This document shows positions 51,754 through 62,559 of a DNA stretch of 64,000 nucleotides, piece by piece. How positions within the stretch are numbered: position 1 is the stretch's first letter; each line of letters begins with the position of its first letter. The stretch is from Protopterus annectens (lineage: Eukaryota; Chordata; Ceratodontiformes; Protopteridae): contig NC_056745.1 of assembly GCF_019279795.1 (NCBI RefSeq), forward strand, positions 504,627,750 through 504,691,749, read 5' to 3'. The position numbers and the translations under genes are program-made. The notes under the pieces are model-generated. The model ran no database searches, was not told the DNA's origin, and saw only the letters and a program-made list of their open reading frames with translations.

Positions 51754-53561
51754 TCATTGAGTTTGTGGTTGTTGGGCAGGTGAAACCCCTGTCACTTCTT
51801 TGGTTTCCTGGCTGCCATTGTCGTCCCCTGTAAGGGCCTCTGTATTGGCCTCTTCCTCGGCCACGTCTGTTCTTACCCCTTTGAAACTTTTCTGGATTAG
51901 GAAAGGACCAGTTTTTTGAAGGCCAATTCCTACTGAATCTGGGGGTTGAACCTGGAGGAAATCTTTCACAGTCTGAACTGATTTTGCTTTTTCTTCGATG
52001 GTCTTTAACACATCCTTAGCATTTGCACCAAAAAGCTTGTTCTTTTCCAAAGGTGCATCCAGAAGTTTTGCTTTTACATGATCTGATAGAGGTTGATTTT
52101 TTAACCAAGCATGTCTACAAATCACTGCCCCTGTCATAGCTGCCCTACATGAAGCTTCCAGTGCATCATATCCACACTGCAGGAAGTGATTGCTTACTTG
52201 CTGAGTGTTATGTACAGCTTCCTGCAAAGTCTTCCTGTCTAAAGGATCAGGAGAAGCTAATGTTTTTTGTAAATCTTCTAAGAGATAATCCTGATATTGT
52301 AACATATGAAAAAGGCAATTTAAAGCTCTCATAGATAAGGTAGTGGATGTGTAAACCTTTTTGCCCCATCTCTCTAATGACCTTGCTTCCCTGTTGGAGG
52401 GCAAAGGATTTTTTGAGGTGGAGGCTGAAACTCCTTTAGGCCCCTGTGAAATAGTTTCCAAATCAGCAGTATGGGCCCTGAATAGATGGGAATGAGTTTC
52501 TGGGACCCTGTAATACCTGTCTGGCTTGGCTGGAGCAGGAGGAAGAGAATCAGGGGTAGCACTAGAGTCAGAATACAAATCATCCAGAACATCAAATACA
52601 GGAGGAATAGCTAAGGGCCTGTGCTGAGGCTTCTTAAGGAAAGTCCTAAGGCGTTTCCTAGAATCAGAATATTCCTGACCCTGCCACTTGAAATGTTCCC
52701 TCATGGTGTGCAGAACTTCCCCAAAAGAAATATCCTCAGGAGGGGAGGCCGAAGGGATGGAATCTTCTGCATCCGAGTCCTCATAGGTCTGGAAGAGCTC
52801 TTCTTGGCTATCAGAGTGGACAGAGCCCTCAGAGTCTTCATCTGAAGGAGTAGGGTCAGAGGGTTCAACCCGGGGCCTTTTATCAGGAGGAGGCTGGGAT
52901 GCTCTCTCAGGATGGGCCTGTGAACCTCTAATCATGGAAATTAAATCAGCAGCCATGGACATAATTTGTGTCTCCGGAGTCGGCTGAGGTAATGATTTAG
53001 AAGTAATATGCTTTGTTTTGCTGGCTGCCTTAGCCCTAGTGTAGGCCTTAATAGACATGGTCATAGGAGGCCTGGCAGCTCCACGTGCAGGAGTGACCTT
53101 GTCTACAGCAATGGTCTCGGGCATTTCCTCGGTTTTGGTATCCGGAGGAAAGTGTATAACTGGCGTCGGAGTAATGTCTGGAATCGGAGTCGTCGGTAAT
53201 GCGGTGTCTTCGGTTCGGAGCGGTGGAGAGACCGTCTCAGAGGGAACCGGAGCACTCGCTAGGTTTTGGCGTGGAGTCGGTGGTAGACGCGGGCCGAGGA
53301 TGTTGGTCCCGGTCTTTTCGCTTTTTGGGAGTTTGCGATGTCGGAAGATCCGACGGCATGGTGTAGGCAAATTTATCGCTGAAAAAATCTTCAGCGAACT
53401 CCGCCCGGCGCCTGAGAGTGCGCTTGTTGAAGCGAGCACAGGCTATACAGGCCGACGCCGTGGTCTGGGCCCAGGCAAGGGAGGCAGTAAGAGTGGAAAT
53501 CCTTATGAGGTATTTGTTTACCACAAAAGACAATTGTTAACTTTTCAGTAATTTCTGACAT
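51754..53561 (-). pseudogene. E5 Gag (frameshift near the start)
   Basis: Start ATG at 53,559-53,561 with MSEITEKLTIVFCGKQIPHK and YCLPCLGPDH; a frameshift within this head near 53,460 joins it to the long frame 53,439-51,754. That frame has DSDAEDSIPSASPPEDISF, RPLAIPPVFDVLDDLYSD, RSLERWGKKVYTSTTLSMRA, NTQQVSNHFLQCGYDALEAS and AKSVQTVKDFLQVQPP. The Gag fold is unknown; it is presumed to form particles and bind RNA. Confidence 0.73.
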
Positions 53562-53860
53562 CGGCTGAGGCAAGAAAAGGTCCCCAACGGGTACTTAGCT
53601 TTTTGATGACTTCGGTATCATAGAATACAGGAGCTGACCGACCGGCACTTGCGAACTGCTTCTGCTTCGGGCACCGCGCGGCAAGAAAGACTGAAGAAAA
53701 TGGCGTCGGCTGATGCTTATGTACTCCAGCCACTCTGACGTCGGAGAGAAATGCGACATCAGCCGACGTCGGACCCAGACTTTGAAATCCGGCCGACCGA
53801 GGGCTGCCTGAGGCAGGACAACCCACATGTTATGACTGCAGTTGCATTCTTGAAGGACAT

Positions 53861-54430
53861 CTTCTCTTGCAGGCACCTTTCTTCAACAGAGTATCACTTG
53901 GACTTGTGCCCTTAATCTCTGAAGCCTATGAATTCCAATTGTTGTGAGGGTTGAAGGTTGGACTTCTCCCAGTGGATGGTGATGCCCAGCGACTCCGTGG
54001 AGGGCCCTGACCAGTAGGCACTTGGTGGTGACGGAGAGGAGCCAATTGTCTAGGTACGGAAACACCTGGAATCCCTGAAGTCTCAGATAAGCTGTTACCA
54101 CTGCTAGGCATTTTGTGAACACCCTGCGGGCCGTCAAGAGACCGAATGGCAGGGCTCTGAATTGGTAGTGATTGGCTCCCAACCGGAGGTGAAGGAGGCT
54201 CCTGGAGTGCTTGTCCATCTTGATGTGGTAATATGCATCCCAGAAATCTAATGAGAACATCCACACACCCTCCCGCAGAAAGGGAAGGATGGATTGAATC
54301 ATGACCATGCGAAACTTGGTCTGAACTACCGATTTGTTTAGTTGGCTGAAATCCAGAATGGGCCTCCAGTCCCCTGTCTTCTTTGGCACCAAAAAGAATC
54401 TTGAGTAGAACCCTGATCCGCACTGGTCTG
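53861..54430 (-). pseudogene. E4 reverse transcriptase, palm part
   Basis: KILFGAKEDR / LVPKKTGDWRPILDFSQLNK, MFSLDFWDAYYHIKMD (motif A), YQFRALPFGLLTARRVFTKC (motif B) and VFPYLDNWLLSVTTK (motif C). The last catalytic Asp of YLDD is Asn (codon 54,045-54,047, AAT). A frame change lies near 54,395 and another close to the E5 border. Confidence 0.72.
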
Positions 54431-54899
54431 GGGGGGACCTGTTGGATGACGCATTTTTGACATAGCTTTCATATTTCGGAAGCTGCCTCCTCCCTTCGAC
54501 TGGGTGGAAAATCAGGAAGGGATTTCAGAGGTCTTGGATAAGATATTAAGGGAATGTGGTAGCCTCTGGTAATGATTCTCTGCACCCACTGATAATTTGT
54601 AATAGAGAGCGAGGCAGCTTGGTGCAGACAAAAAAATGCCCAGACTGTTACTAGAGGAAAGCAATTGGGCAGCACTTCAGAAGTGCTGATACAGTCTCTA
54701 CCAGAGAAGGAATCTCTGGAGTCCTGGTTCCAGGGACCCCCCTCTGCCCCAAAAGGGGGCGTCTTCCATTATTGGAACCCCCTCTGCCTCTGAGGGAGTC
54801 CTCAGCACGTGCATCACGGAAAGGACCTTGAGACTTCTTGTGCCACATCTTCCACTCCTCTGGTTCCTGAAGAAGGAATGCTGAGGTTTGAAAAGGCGT

Positions 54900-57200
54900 A
54901 GGCCCACGGCAGACAAAGTCTTCCTGTCCTGCTCGCACCTGGCTAATGTATCCTTTACCTTAGCACTGAACAGATCTGATGGTTCGATAGAGGCATTTAA
55001 AAAGGAAGACTTGAAGGAGTCTGCGAGGTCACAAATGCGCATTCAGGCGTGGCGTCTCATTACTACCCCTGCACTTGCAGCTGCAGCTCTAGCCGCTCCT
55101 TTGGTTGCATGGGACAGCAAACCTCATGGACAAATTGGAGACAGACTCTAGGGTGGCAAGTTGGGAAGCACCTTTATCACATGCTCCATTCAAAACTTGG
55201 CTCGCGAGGGTCCCGGAGAGTTCGGTGATGAGATCTCTCTGGAGCCTCATAAAATGTGCCAAAACGTTCAGAGACCTAACTGCAAAGGTCGCCGATGCAA
55301 AAACTCGCTTCCCTAACCTGTCCACAGCCCAGGACTCTCTGTTGGGTGGGTGGACAGCAGGACTCTTCCGCAAGATCCTTTGTCGTGGCTGCTGCCACCA
55401 CCATAGCGTCCATTGGCAAACCTCTAGACCAATGGGGTTGATCCTCTGGAGGGGAGAGTACCTTATCTGATCTCCTAGGCATGGCCTCAACGGTGTCTGG
55501 GTTCTTCCATGCCCGCTGCACGATGAGCTTAACCAACTCATCGGCGGGTGGGGGGGGCACCCAAGAAGTAGAGGGCTGAGAGCGAAAGGCCTGCAGGAAC
55601 ACGGATTCCTCCGAGGATGGATTGGAGGGCTTCCAGTCAGCCCTCTGTTTCAAGATTTCCAGGATATCTCCAAAAAAGACATAGTCAGGGGGTGATCGTG
55701 GGGATCCTTCCCCCATCATCGTAGTCCATATCTTCCATGAGGGACTCCTCTGGGGAGTCCATGTGTTTCCTCTTACACGCCCTTTTCCGAGGGGGTTCTT
55801 CGGTGGGAGCATCCAAAGAAGACTCAGAAAGGGAAATAACCTAGACATGGGTTTCTTGGGCCTTGTGCTCTCGGTGTCCTGGGGGGGGGAGGGGGTGACC
55901 TTTGACAGCTGTGGTTCAGAAAAAACTGGCGGGATGACCGACGTAGGAGGATTGCTAGAAGCATGCAACCTCTCCATCACCCGAAGAGGGATGGGAGCCC
56001 GGAACCGGAGTCTCACCCCACTACACACAGTCCCGCCCCCAGAGACGGAGCCTCAAGCAAACTCGGGGCGGTAGTCACCCTTGGACTGGAAGATGGAACC
56101 AGCAGCACAGTCGGAACCATGGCCGGAACCAGAGGTTCCACCCCCCCCCCAAGCATGGGATTGAGGAAGGATGGGTTCCGACGGAACCGACATCCAAAGG
56201 GGCCTCAGACACTGTCGTTTTCGGCCCGAGGAAAGGGATCCTCTCGAAAACATTGGGTATATGAGCCTTGGAACTGAGGGATCCAAGGGAGGAGAGTATG
56301 TAGGGGTTGCCGGTGTAATAGACCCAAAGCCTGGAATGGGATGGGGTCTAGGAAAATTTGAAATTCCCCTGGTGGTCAGCAGCTTGTCAAAAAGGCGCAC
56401 CACATCCAATTCTGAAAGGCTCCTAGTGGATCTTACCGATGCCCTGAGGGGGAATGAGGCCAATCCAAAAAGGGGCTGCAGGCTTGTCCAGCAAACGGGT
56501 CTACAGACGAGGAGTACTGGGTCCATGGTGTATCACAGAACGGCACAGACGATTCCAGCTTAGAAACCAGCAACAAAGGAATCGTTGGAACCGAGAACGG
56601 GCTCGGAGCCGGGGTCACAGCTGGGGTGGAGGTCAAGAACAGCTCTGAGTTGTTGTCGGAACCAACACTGGAACGGAGATGGGGGACATTGGTGCCGAGA
56701 TGTAGGCAGACAATCTGGTTGTAACCGAGGTTGTAGGTGGAGCTGTAGTGGTCAAGGCCGGGGTAGGCGCTGACAAGGTTGACCTCGGTATGCATCACTG
56801 GAGCTGAACTTGCTGCAGAGGAGGTCAGAACCGAGGAACCAGTACGGTGCTCAGAGGAACACTTATGGGCCTTGTGCTTATGGCTTTTACACCTGTCACC
56901 AGCCTGTGAAGAGGGATCCGAGCGAGGACGTTTCTTGTCCACAGAAGGAGGGGATGAGACCTTAGTCGCAGAAATAGCCTCCGAAAAAGGTGAAGAAAGC
57001 AGGCCCTTAAGGATCAATTTATTACGTCACTCATTCAGCGTCTGCTGACTGAAGCTGGCATAAATATCACATGGAGGCTTCGCCGACAAATCCAGAATCC
57101 CCAGAGAGTACACAAACTCTTCATGAAGGTCGCTGTTCGGGAGTTTACCACTGCAAGAAGAGCAGTGTTTAAGCCCCATAGTCCCTTTTTTCTCAGACAT
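54900..57200 (-). pseudogene. E4 Gag (broken)
   Basis: Start ATG at 57,198-57,200: MSEKKGTMGLKHCSSCSGKL, a shorter relative of the family-A Cys-rich head with a CSSC pair and DLHEEFVYSLGILD. Then Ser/Pro-rich, charged sequence in several frames (57,017-56,433, 56,526-56,053, 56,028-55,276), SWAVDRLGKRVFASATFAVRSL at about 55,345-55,280, and AKVKDTLARCEQDRKTL near 54,955. These keep the same order as in family A but little identity. Confidence 0.6.
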
Positions 57201-57439
57201 AATAGAGAACACTAACACATACACAAAATATAGGAAAGAGTGAAGAAAGTGAAAAAAAAAGAGGAAATACCAACCATGGTATTGGGATACCACAAGGGTA
57301 GAAGGGCTAATACCAACAATGGCACGAAAGGGATACCTGTGGGTAGAGGTGAGTGTAGAAAGATACCAAAAAACTAGTAACTAACAGAAAAAATCCACAA
57401 AAACTTATAAAATTTAGAAAGATAAATCACTTAGCTGGA

Positions 57440-57630
57440 GAGCTCGATGAAACACTGCTATATGGCTGCACGGCAAACGAGATCTGAGGTAACTGAGTGA
57501 AGGGCATTGTGGGTAGCAGCTTAGCTCGAGAGTTTTTGGTGCACACAAGCTTGGTATAAGGCCGACTCGGTTCCGAAGGCTCAGAACCGAACCCATCAGT
57601 GATGAATAGGAAGAAGATTAACAACTTCAG
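57440..57630 (-). repeat. E4 5' inverted terminal repeat
   Basis: The inverted match of 40,290-40,440. Landmarks: CATTGTGGGTAGCAGCTTAG, CACAAGCTTGGTATAAGGCC and CCCATCAGTGATGAATAGG. The outer bases also pair with the second half of the E4 ICR. Confidence 0.78.
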
Positions 57631-58060
57631 ATGAGAGCTCTTTCAAAGAGGAATCTTGACTTGGTACCCCTCCTCTGAACCGTAGTTGAAGGAGGAAAGG
57701 ATTTGGGAAGAAAAAGCCACGGATTCTTCCCCAGAGTCCAGATCCTCATCTGAAGATTCCAATTCCCTAGGCCTCTTGATGGGAGTGGAAGACCAGGTAG
57801 AGCAGGAACAAAGACCCCTTGAGGTGGCTTCAAGGCCAAAGCATTAAACTAACCCAGAGTGAAATCCTGCCTTTCACATTAGGGATCCTTCACAGCCAGG
57901 GAAATTATCTTTTGTTTCTTTTTCTGTGGAATGTCCTCTCAAATCAACCTTGGAGAATAAGATGCCTGACCCAACTCTATAATGGTTGAAGGATTTCCTC
58001 CCTCACTAAGATCTCAAGAATCCTCCCTCAGTCCCTCAGAAATAATCAGCCAAGGTTCCC
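57631..58060 (-). mobile_element. DIRS-like element E7, Gag 5' segment
   Basis: Minus-strand reading includes PIKRPRELESSDEDLDSGEE, an acidic Gag box with the Lys-Arg-Pro-Arg start common to this Gag family, and SRFLFERALI at the E4 border. Sequence to the right becomes unrecognisable near 58,060; no 5' ITR is seen. Confidence 0.55.
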
Positions 58061-58900
58061 CTCAAAGTTGGGTAAAAAGCCTATGAGGACACGCAAGACA
58101 GATCTATATCTTGGCTTTACTAGAAGGGCTCACCCTGCTACACTTTGCTGTGAGGGAAAGGTTAGTTTGTGTTTTATTTGTTATACTACTCTATTGCCTT
58201 TTTCTATTTTGAATACTGTAATTTGTTTTATTTACCTTGTGTTTTACTTGTATTCTGTTTTTAACTGCATATTAAAACTTGAAAAGAGATAACAGCTCTG
58301 TCTCTTGCGAGTCAGGCAGAAATGTCTTTCCCACCCGGTTACTGTAGTGTTCTTAAACACCACTGTCTTTCTAGTTGCCTTCCCCTTATGTTAATTTGAC
58401 CATATATCTCATTTCCTCTGTTTTTACTGGCTTATATGAGTAAGCACAAAATTATCATTTTGTGAAATCACTCCCCTTCAACTATTTAAATTTATTGGCC
58501 ATCATACTGTATTCCATAGTACCAGAATACAAAAGTGACCATCCCCTTTCAATCTATCCTGCTGTTTTAAAAATAGTGACTCTACACTAAAACTTAACTT
58601 TTTAGACAGGTAAAATTTAAGTTACCTACTTTCACATCTAACTCCTGTAATGCACACTGAAGTGGATAAACCGTTTTTGTATCTTACCTTTAAGCATCCC
58701 TGTGACTAGCACTTGCTTTAAAACCTGCTGGAAAGCACTAGGAAGTCTTAAACTGATACAAGCACTCGGCTCTCCTTGTTTGTTTGTGTCTTTCGGCTTT
58801 TCCCGGTTAGGGGTCGCCACACTCAGCTCTCCTTGTTAATAAGGAGAAATTAATCGTAGACACCAAGCAGCCTATAATTACAAAGTACCTTGCTAAGGTA
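58061..58900. other. No gene; possible repeat piece near 58.8 kb
   Basis: AT-rich sequence. A short segment at about 58,785-58,820 (TGTCTTTCGGCTTTTCCCGG, then GGGGTCGCCACAC) resembles, from memory, a string widely dispersed in vertebrate genomes. An A run at 58,925-58,939 lies just before the CR1 coding region. Confidence 0.35.
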
Positions 58901-58954
58901 AGGGAAAACAGCTCTTGTACTTTACAAAAAAAAAAAAAAAGCACCAAACCAGGC

Positions 58955-59890
58955 ATGTACAAGGGTCAGCTTCTGGTGATTTCTCCTGTCCACCTGGTGA
59001 ATCTGGACATACTGGGGCAATGCAGCAATTGCCTCATGTACACAGACAACCCTCTCCTCCTACCACCCAACACTACAACCTGCGAGAGATGCACTTACAT
59101 AGCCAAACTGGAAGCAAAGCTCTCTCCACCCAAGATTGTGCTAGACAGTCAAGAGGAGAAGGTTAACACCTGCACTACACCTCAAGCAACATATAGCCCT
59201 TCTAAACCCACATCACCAACACCCACACATAGCAACACTAAACCCACATATGTGGAGGCCCTGAACAGTAACCTGCCCAAGCAACAAGGACCTCCGAAGC
59301 TGAAACGCAAACAAGCACCAATCACAACTAAAGTGTGACATAGCTCACAACACCAGTGTGCCACCCAACAACAGCCCTAAGGCAACACAACGTACCCAAC
59401 ACTTTAGCCATAGGGGACTCTATAGTCAGGCACACTGATGTCCCACTCACCAAGCTGAACAAGGAGAAAATTACAGTCAGCTGCCTGTCGGGTGCCAGGA
59501 TCTGCCACATAACACATGCCCTCAAGTCACTCCACAACAAGTACAAATATGACTCTGTCATTGTCCATGTTGGAGTGAATGACTTGAGATGTACCTCCCT
59601 GGACTACATGAAAAGGGACATAGAAGAGCTCTCGGATCATGTGGCCCAGGCAGGTATGACCCTAGCCCTGAGTAGCATCCTGCCTTCGCTCAGAATGATA
59701 CCACAGTATAAGGACAAAATGACTGACTTCAACAATTGGCTTAGCTTCTGGTGTCTATCAAAGGGGATCCAGTATCTGTCTGCCTAGGATGACATGATCA
59801 ACAGACCACGATGCTTTGCCAGAGATGGTCTGCATCTGTCGCCCCTGGGATTCAGGTTACTGGCTAAGGCTCTTGCCACCCCTATAGTGC
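58955..59890 (+). pseudogene. CR1 ORF1 with SGNH-esterase domain (one frameshift)
   Basis: The first frame (58,955-59,338) has CSNCLMYTDNP and CERCTYIAKLEAKL, the Cys-pair pattern plus short coiled-coil start typical for CR1 ORF1. The second frame (59,356-59,787) has TLAIGDSIVRHTDVPL (GDS with the catalytic Ser), VIVHVGVNDLRC (G-x-N-D) and, after a stop at 59,785, RDGLHLSPLGFRLLA (D-x-x-H). All three SGNH blocks are visible. The esterase in CR1 is thought to interact with lipids; its role in movement is not settled. Confidence 0.75.
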
Positions 59891-59936
59891 CTTTTTTAGG
59901 CAAAGTTCAAAGGACAAAACCACCACAGGTACAAGC

Positions 59937-60620
59937 ATGCCAAATCTGAAGGTAATGCTACTCAATGCCAGAAGTCTAAACCTCAAAATGCACTCTCTTA
60001 AGGCACTCCTAAAAATGGAGAAAATCGATATCTGTGCAGTAACTGAGACCTGGTTCAAGGCTCCAGAGAGCACCCCTGCAATACCAGGCTACAACTCTTA
60101 CCACACTTTTCGGCTACCAAACCAGGTCCGAAACACTAAAGGTGGAGGAGTGTCCATATTCACCAATGATATTCACAACACCAGGCTAGTTGCCCAACAC
60201 AATTAATCTGAAATTCTCCAGGTGCAACTAACACTAGGTAAGACTGCAATCCAAATTGTAGCTTGGTACAGATCCCCCATCATGCCCCAAGATTCTTACT
60301 ACACCTTTCTAAACATACTGGAGAATATTAAGATACAACCAAACACCCTAATACTGGGTGATTTCAACTACCCTGCCATTAACTGGGAAAATTACTCGTG
60401 TGCCAACACCTTTGCCCAACAACGGTTCTTGGAATTCATAAATTCCTATGCCATGGATCAACTAATCCTTAGTCCCACCAGGGGCTCCAATACCCTAAAC
60501 CTGGTCATTACCAACATGGGAAATCAATGCTCCACACCTATGGTCACTCCTTTGTTGGTCAGGTCTGACCATAAGCTAACCACCCTTGACATCCACCATC
60601 CCACCCCCACCCCCCAGTAA
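59937..60620 (+). pseudogene. CR1 ORF2 APE endonuclease part
   Basis: MPNLKVMLLNARSLNLKMHS starts the APE-type endonuclease (the LNARSL Asn block). IDICAVTETWFK has the catalytic Glu, GGGVSIF follows, then after an in-frame stop at 60,204 IVAWYRSPI, LILGDFNYPAINW (Asp/Asn) and LLVRSDHKLTTLDI (SDH with catalytic Asp-His). The domain is full length but for the stop. Confidence 0.75.
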
Positions 60621-60642
60621 GGAAACCTCCGTAAAAAACTTC

Positions 60643-60730
60643 TCCAAAGCCAACTTCATGCTACTCAAGTCAGAAGAGACAAACTTTCCAAAGCCAACTT
60701 CATGCTACTCAAGTCAGAAGAGACAAACTT
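60643..60730 (+). repeat. 44-bp tandem duplication in CR1 ORF2
   Basis: Two identical-looking copies, 60,643-60,686 and 60,687-60,730, starting TCCAAAGCCAACTTCATGC. The length (44) is not a multiple of three, so it shifts the frame between endonuclease and RT. Confidence 0.9.
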
Positions 60731-61179
60731 CATGACACCCATGCAGACGGGAACTGAAAGTTCGACTGCTGAATCCTACACTAAGGCACTGTACGAGCAC
60801 ATCCACTCATGCATGAATCATGCCATCCCCAATAGAACCAAGACGTTCTCCTCCAAAAAAAGGAAGCCAATCTGGTGGTCCCTTGCCATAAACAAACTTT
60901 ACAATAAAAGGAAGAACCTGTTGCAAAAAAAAGAGGAAAATCCCAAGATGAAAAAAATTCCCTTACCAGCCTCAGTAAGAAGCTGAGATCCCTCATAAAA
61001 TCTTCCAAAGCTAGTTGTGAAAATAAAATTGCCAAAGATTCCAAAGACAACCACAAGGCATTCAATAGCTATGTCAAGAATCTAAATGGCAATGCTCAGA
61101 TCTCCTCTGAGCTACACCAGAATGGCATTAAATATACTGATCAAGGATCTTGCCAATATCCTGACAGATCAATTCAGTG

Positions 61180-62014
61180 CAAACTTTACCACCTAAAAGG
61201 CCCATCTCAATACGGAAAGATTGCCAAATTCAGGTAATAACAGCCACACAGGTAAAAAACACACACTCCAAAGCTAATACAGCATCCATGGGACTAGATG
61301 ACATCCCAGGCTGTGTACTACATGAACTACAAAATGAACTGGCACCTCACCTAAGTGTCATGTTTAATCACAGCCTCACCTCAGGCTTCGTGCCCACTCA
61401 GTGGCGCACAGCTACAGTTATCCCACTCCACAAGGGGGGATCCACCTTGGATCCCGGGAACTACCGCCCCAACAGTTTGGCAAGCCTGATCTGCAAGGCC
61501 ATGGAACGTATTATCATGGAACTTATAAACAAAGACACTGGCAACCTTCAAACACTGGACCCCACGCAGTTTCGGTTCGTGAAGGGCCGATCTTGTTTCC
61601 TGAACCTGATTGACTTCTTCAAATCAGTCTCCAGAACTGTGGACAATGGTAAGGTGGTCCACACAGCCTATCTGGACCTCGCCAAGGCCTTCGACACCAT
61701 CCCCCACTCTGGAATCATAGATAAACTTACTAAGCTGGGCATTAATCCCTACGTCACTCGATGGGTTGCCAGCTGGCTTACTGACAGAACCCACACTGTA
61801 AAAGTAGCAGACTTTAAATCCAGCTCCAGACAACTCACAAGTGGAGTCCCTCAGGGTTCAGTCCTGGGACCGCTCTTGTTTGGCATCTACTTCTATGAAG
61901 TACATGCCAACACTAAGGGACTCTGGCTAACAAAGTTCGCAGATGACTGCAAACTGGGAGCCATTATTGAATCCCCAAATGATGTGGATGTTCTACAAAA
62001 GGGCCTTAGAGAAA
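61180..62014 (+). pseudogene. CR1 ORF2 reverse transcriptase (interrupted)
   Basis: Frame with NTASMGLDDIPGCVLHEL, WRTATVIPLHKGG, GNYRPNSLASLICKAMERI, FRFVKGRSCFLNLIDF, HTAYLDLAKAFDTIPHSGI (motif A), TSGVPQGSVLGPLLF (motif B), and WLTKFADDCKLGA (motif C, FADD). It reads on into the E3 terminal repeat at 62,015, so the last residues of this open frame belong to E3. Thumb and C-terminus are missing. Confidence 0.78.
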
Positions 62015-62169
62015 AGTACAGTTGTGTACCTACCATAAATGTAGATGTTAGAGTGTATTCACTGTTGCAGTCATTACTTTTGGGTTATTCTGCTGGCAGG
62101 CTACCCTCAGTCAGCCAGAATTCCAAAGTCTAGGTCCAGAATCGGTTGCTGTCACCTCTTCCCTGAAGT

Positions 62170-62195
62170 CAGTGCGCCAGGGGTATAAAAGATGC
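62170..62195 (+). promoter_or_regulatory. TATA box in the E3 3' ITR
   Basis: GGGGTATAAAAGATGCAGCC with TATAAAA at 62,184-62,190; the CRE-like site seen in E1 is decayed here (CTGAAGTCAG). Same position and orientation as in E1, E5 and E6. Confidence 0.5.
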
Positions 62196-62399
62196 AGCCG
62201 ATGCCATTTTCTTCAGTTTTTCTTGCCCCAGATGTCAGGTGCCCCCAAATTGGTAGGCTGAAAAATATGCCAATAAAAATGCATGCACAAAAATAACATT
62301 TCCTTCATCTACAAGCAAACACACCAAATAGGTTGTATAGGATAGAGAAGTGCAGATAAGACCCAGCAAAGAAAAGGGGGATGGTGGGTGGGTAACCTG

Positions 62400-62498
62400 G
62401 ACTGCAACAGTGAATACACTCTAACATCTACATTTATGGTAGGTACACAACTGTACTATGTTCATCGTGTTTCACTGTTGCAGTCATTACTCTTGGGT
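62400..62498. repeat. E3 internal complementary region
   Basis: 62,400-62,457 is a 58-bp inverted copy of the left end 62,015-62,072. The next 40 bp should match the right end of E3, which is outside the window. Confidence 0.8.
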
Positions 62499-62559
62499 TG
62501 AATCCCAAAGCTGAGGAAGGGTGGCTGGGCTAAATAGGATTAGGAGAGGCTATGAGGCT

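Larger units (their letters stand above)
49283..53860 (-). mobile_element. DIRS-like element E5, main segment
   Basis: The rest of E5 after E6. From right to left: 5' ITR about 53,680-53,860, Gag 53,561-51,754, RT 51,651-50,700, RNase H/Dam-like 50,700-49,853, YR N-terminal half 50,000-49,283. The right end GAAGGACAT at 53,860 is followed by E4 RT sequence. E5 without E6 is 5565 bp. Confidence 0.82.
53861..57630 (-). mobile_element. DIRS-like element E4, 5' segment
   Basis: The 5' half of the family-B element. From right to left: 5' ITR 57,440-57,630, Gag 57,200 to about 54,900, and RT 54,430-53,861. RT is cut at 53,861 by E5; joining to 42,677 restores AREVLQALG in the RT thumb with no duplicated bases. 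Confidence 0.78.
58901..62014 (+). mobile_element. CR1-like LINE, 3' end cut by E3
   Basis: A plus-strand non-LTR element with a two-ORF order: ORF1 with a Cys-rich motif and an SGNH-esterase-type domain (58,955-59,890), ORF2 with an APE endonuclease (59,937-60,620) and RT (61,180-62,014). E3 is inserted at 62,014 within the RT, shortly after the catalytic box. The downstream part lies outside the window or is lost. Stops and frameshifts show that it was inactive or decayed afterwards. Confidence 0.78.

Noticed and set aside
54651-56028. Several long frames on both strands as host proteins
   Set aside because: They lie within the GC-richer Gag region of E4 between known Gag landmarks in the expected order, and the plus-strand frames are the antisense of low-complexity Ser/Pro-rich sequence.
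61990-62133. CR1 RT frame continuing to 62,133
   Set aside because: From 62,015 the frame reads the E3 terminal repeat; the last 40 residues are not LINE protein.
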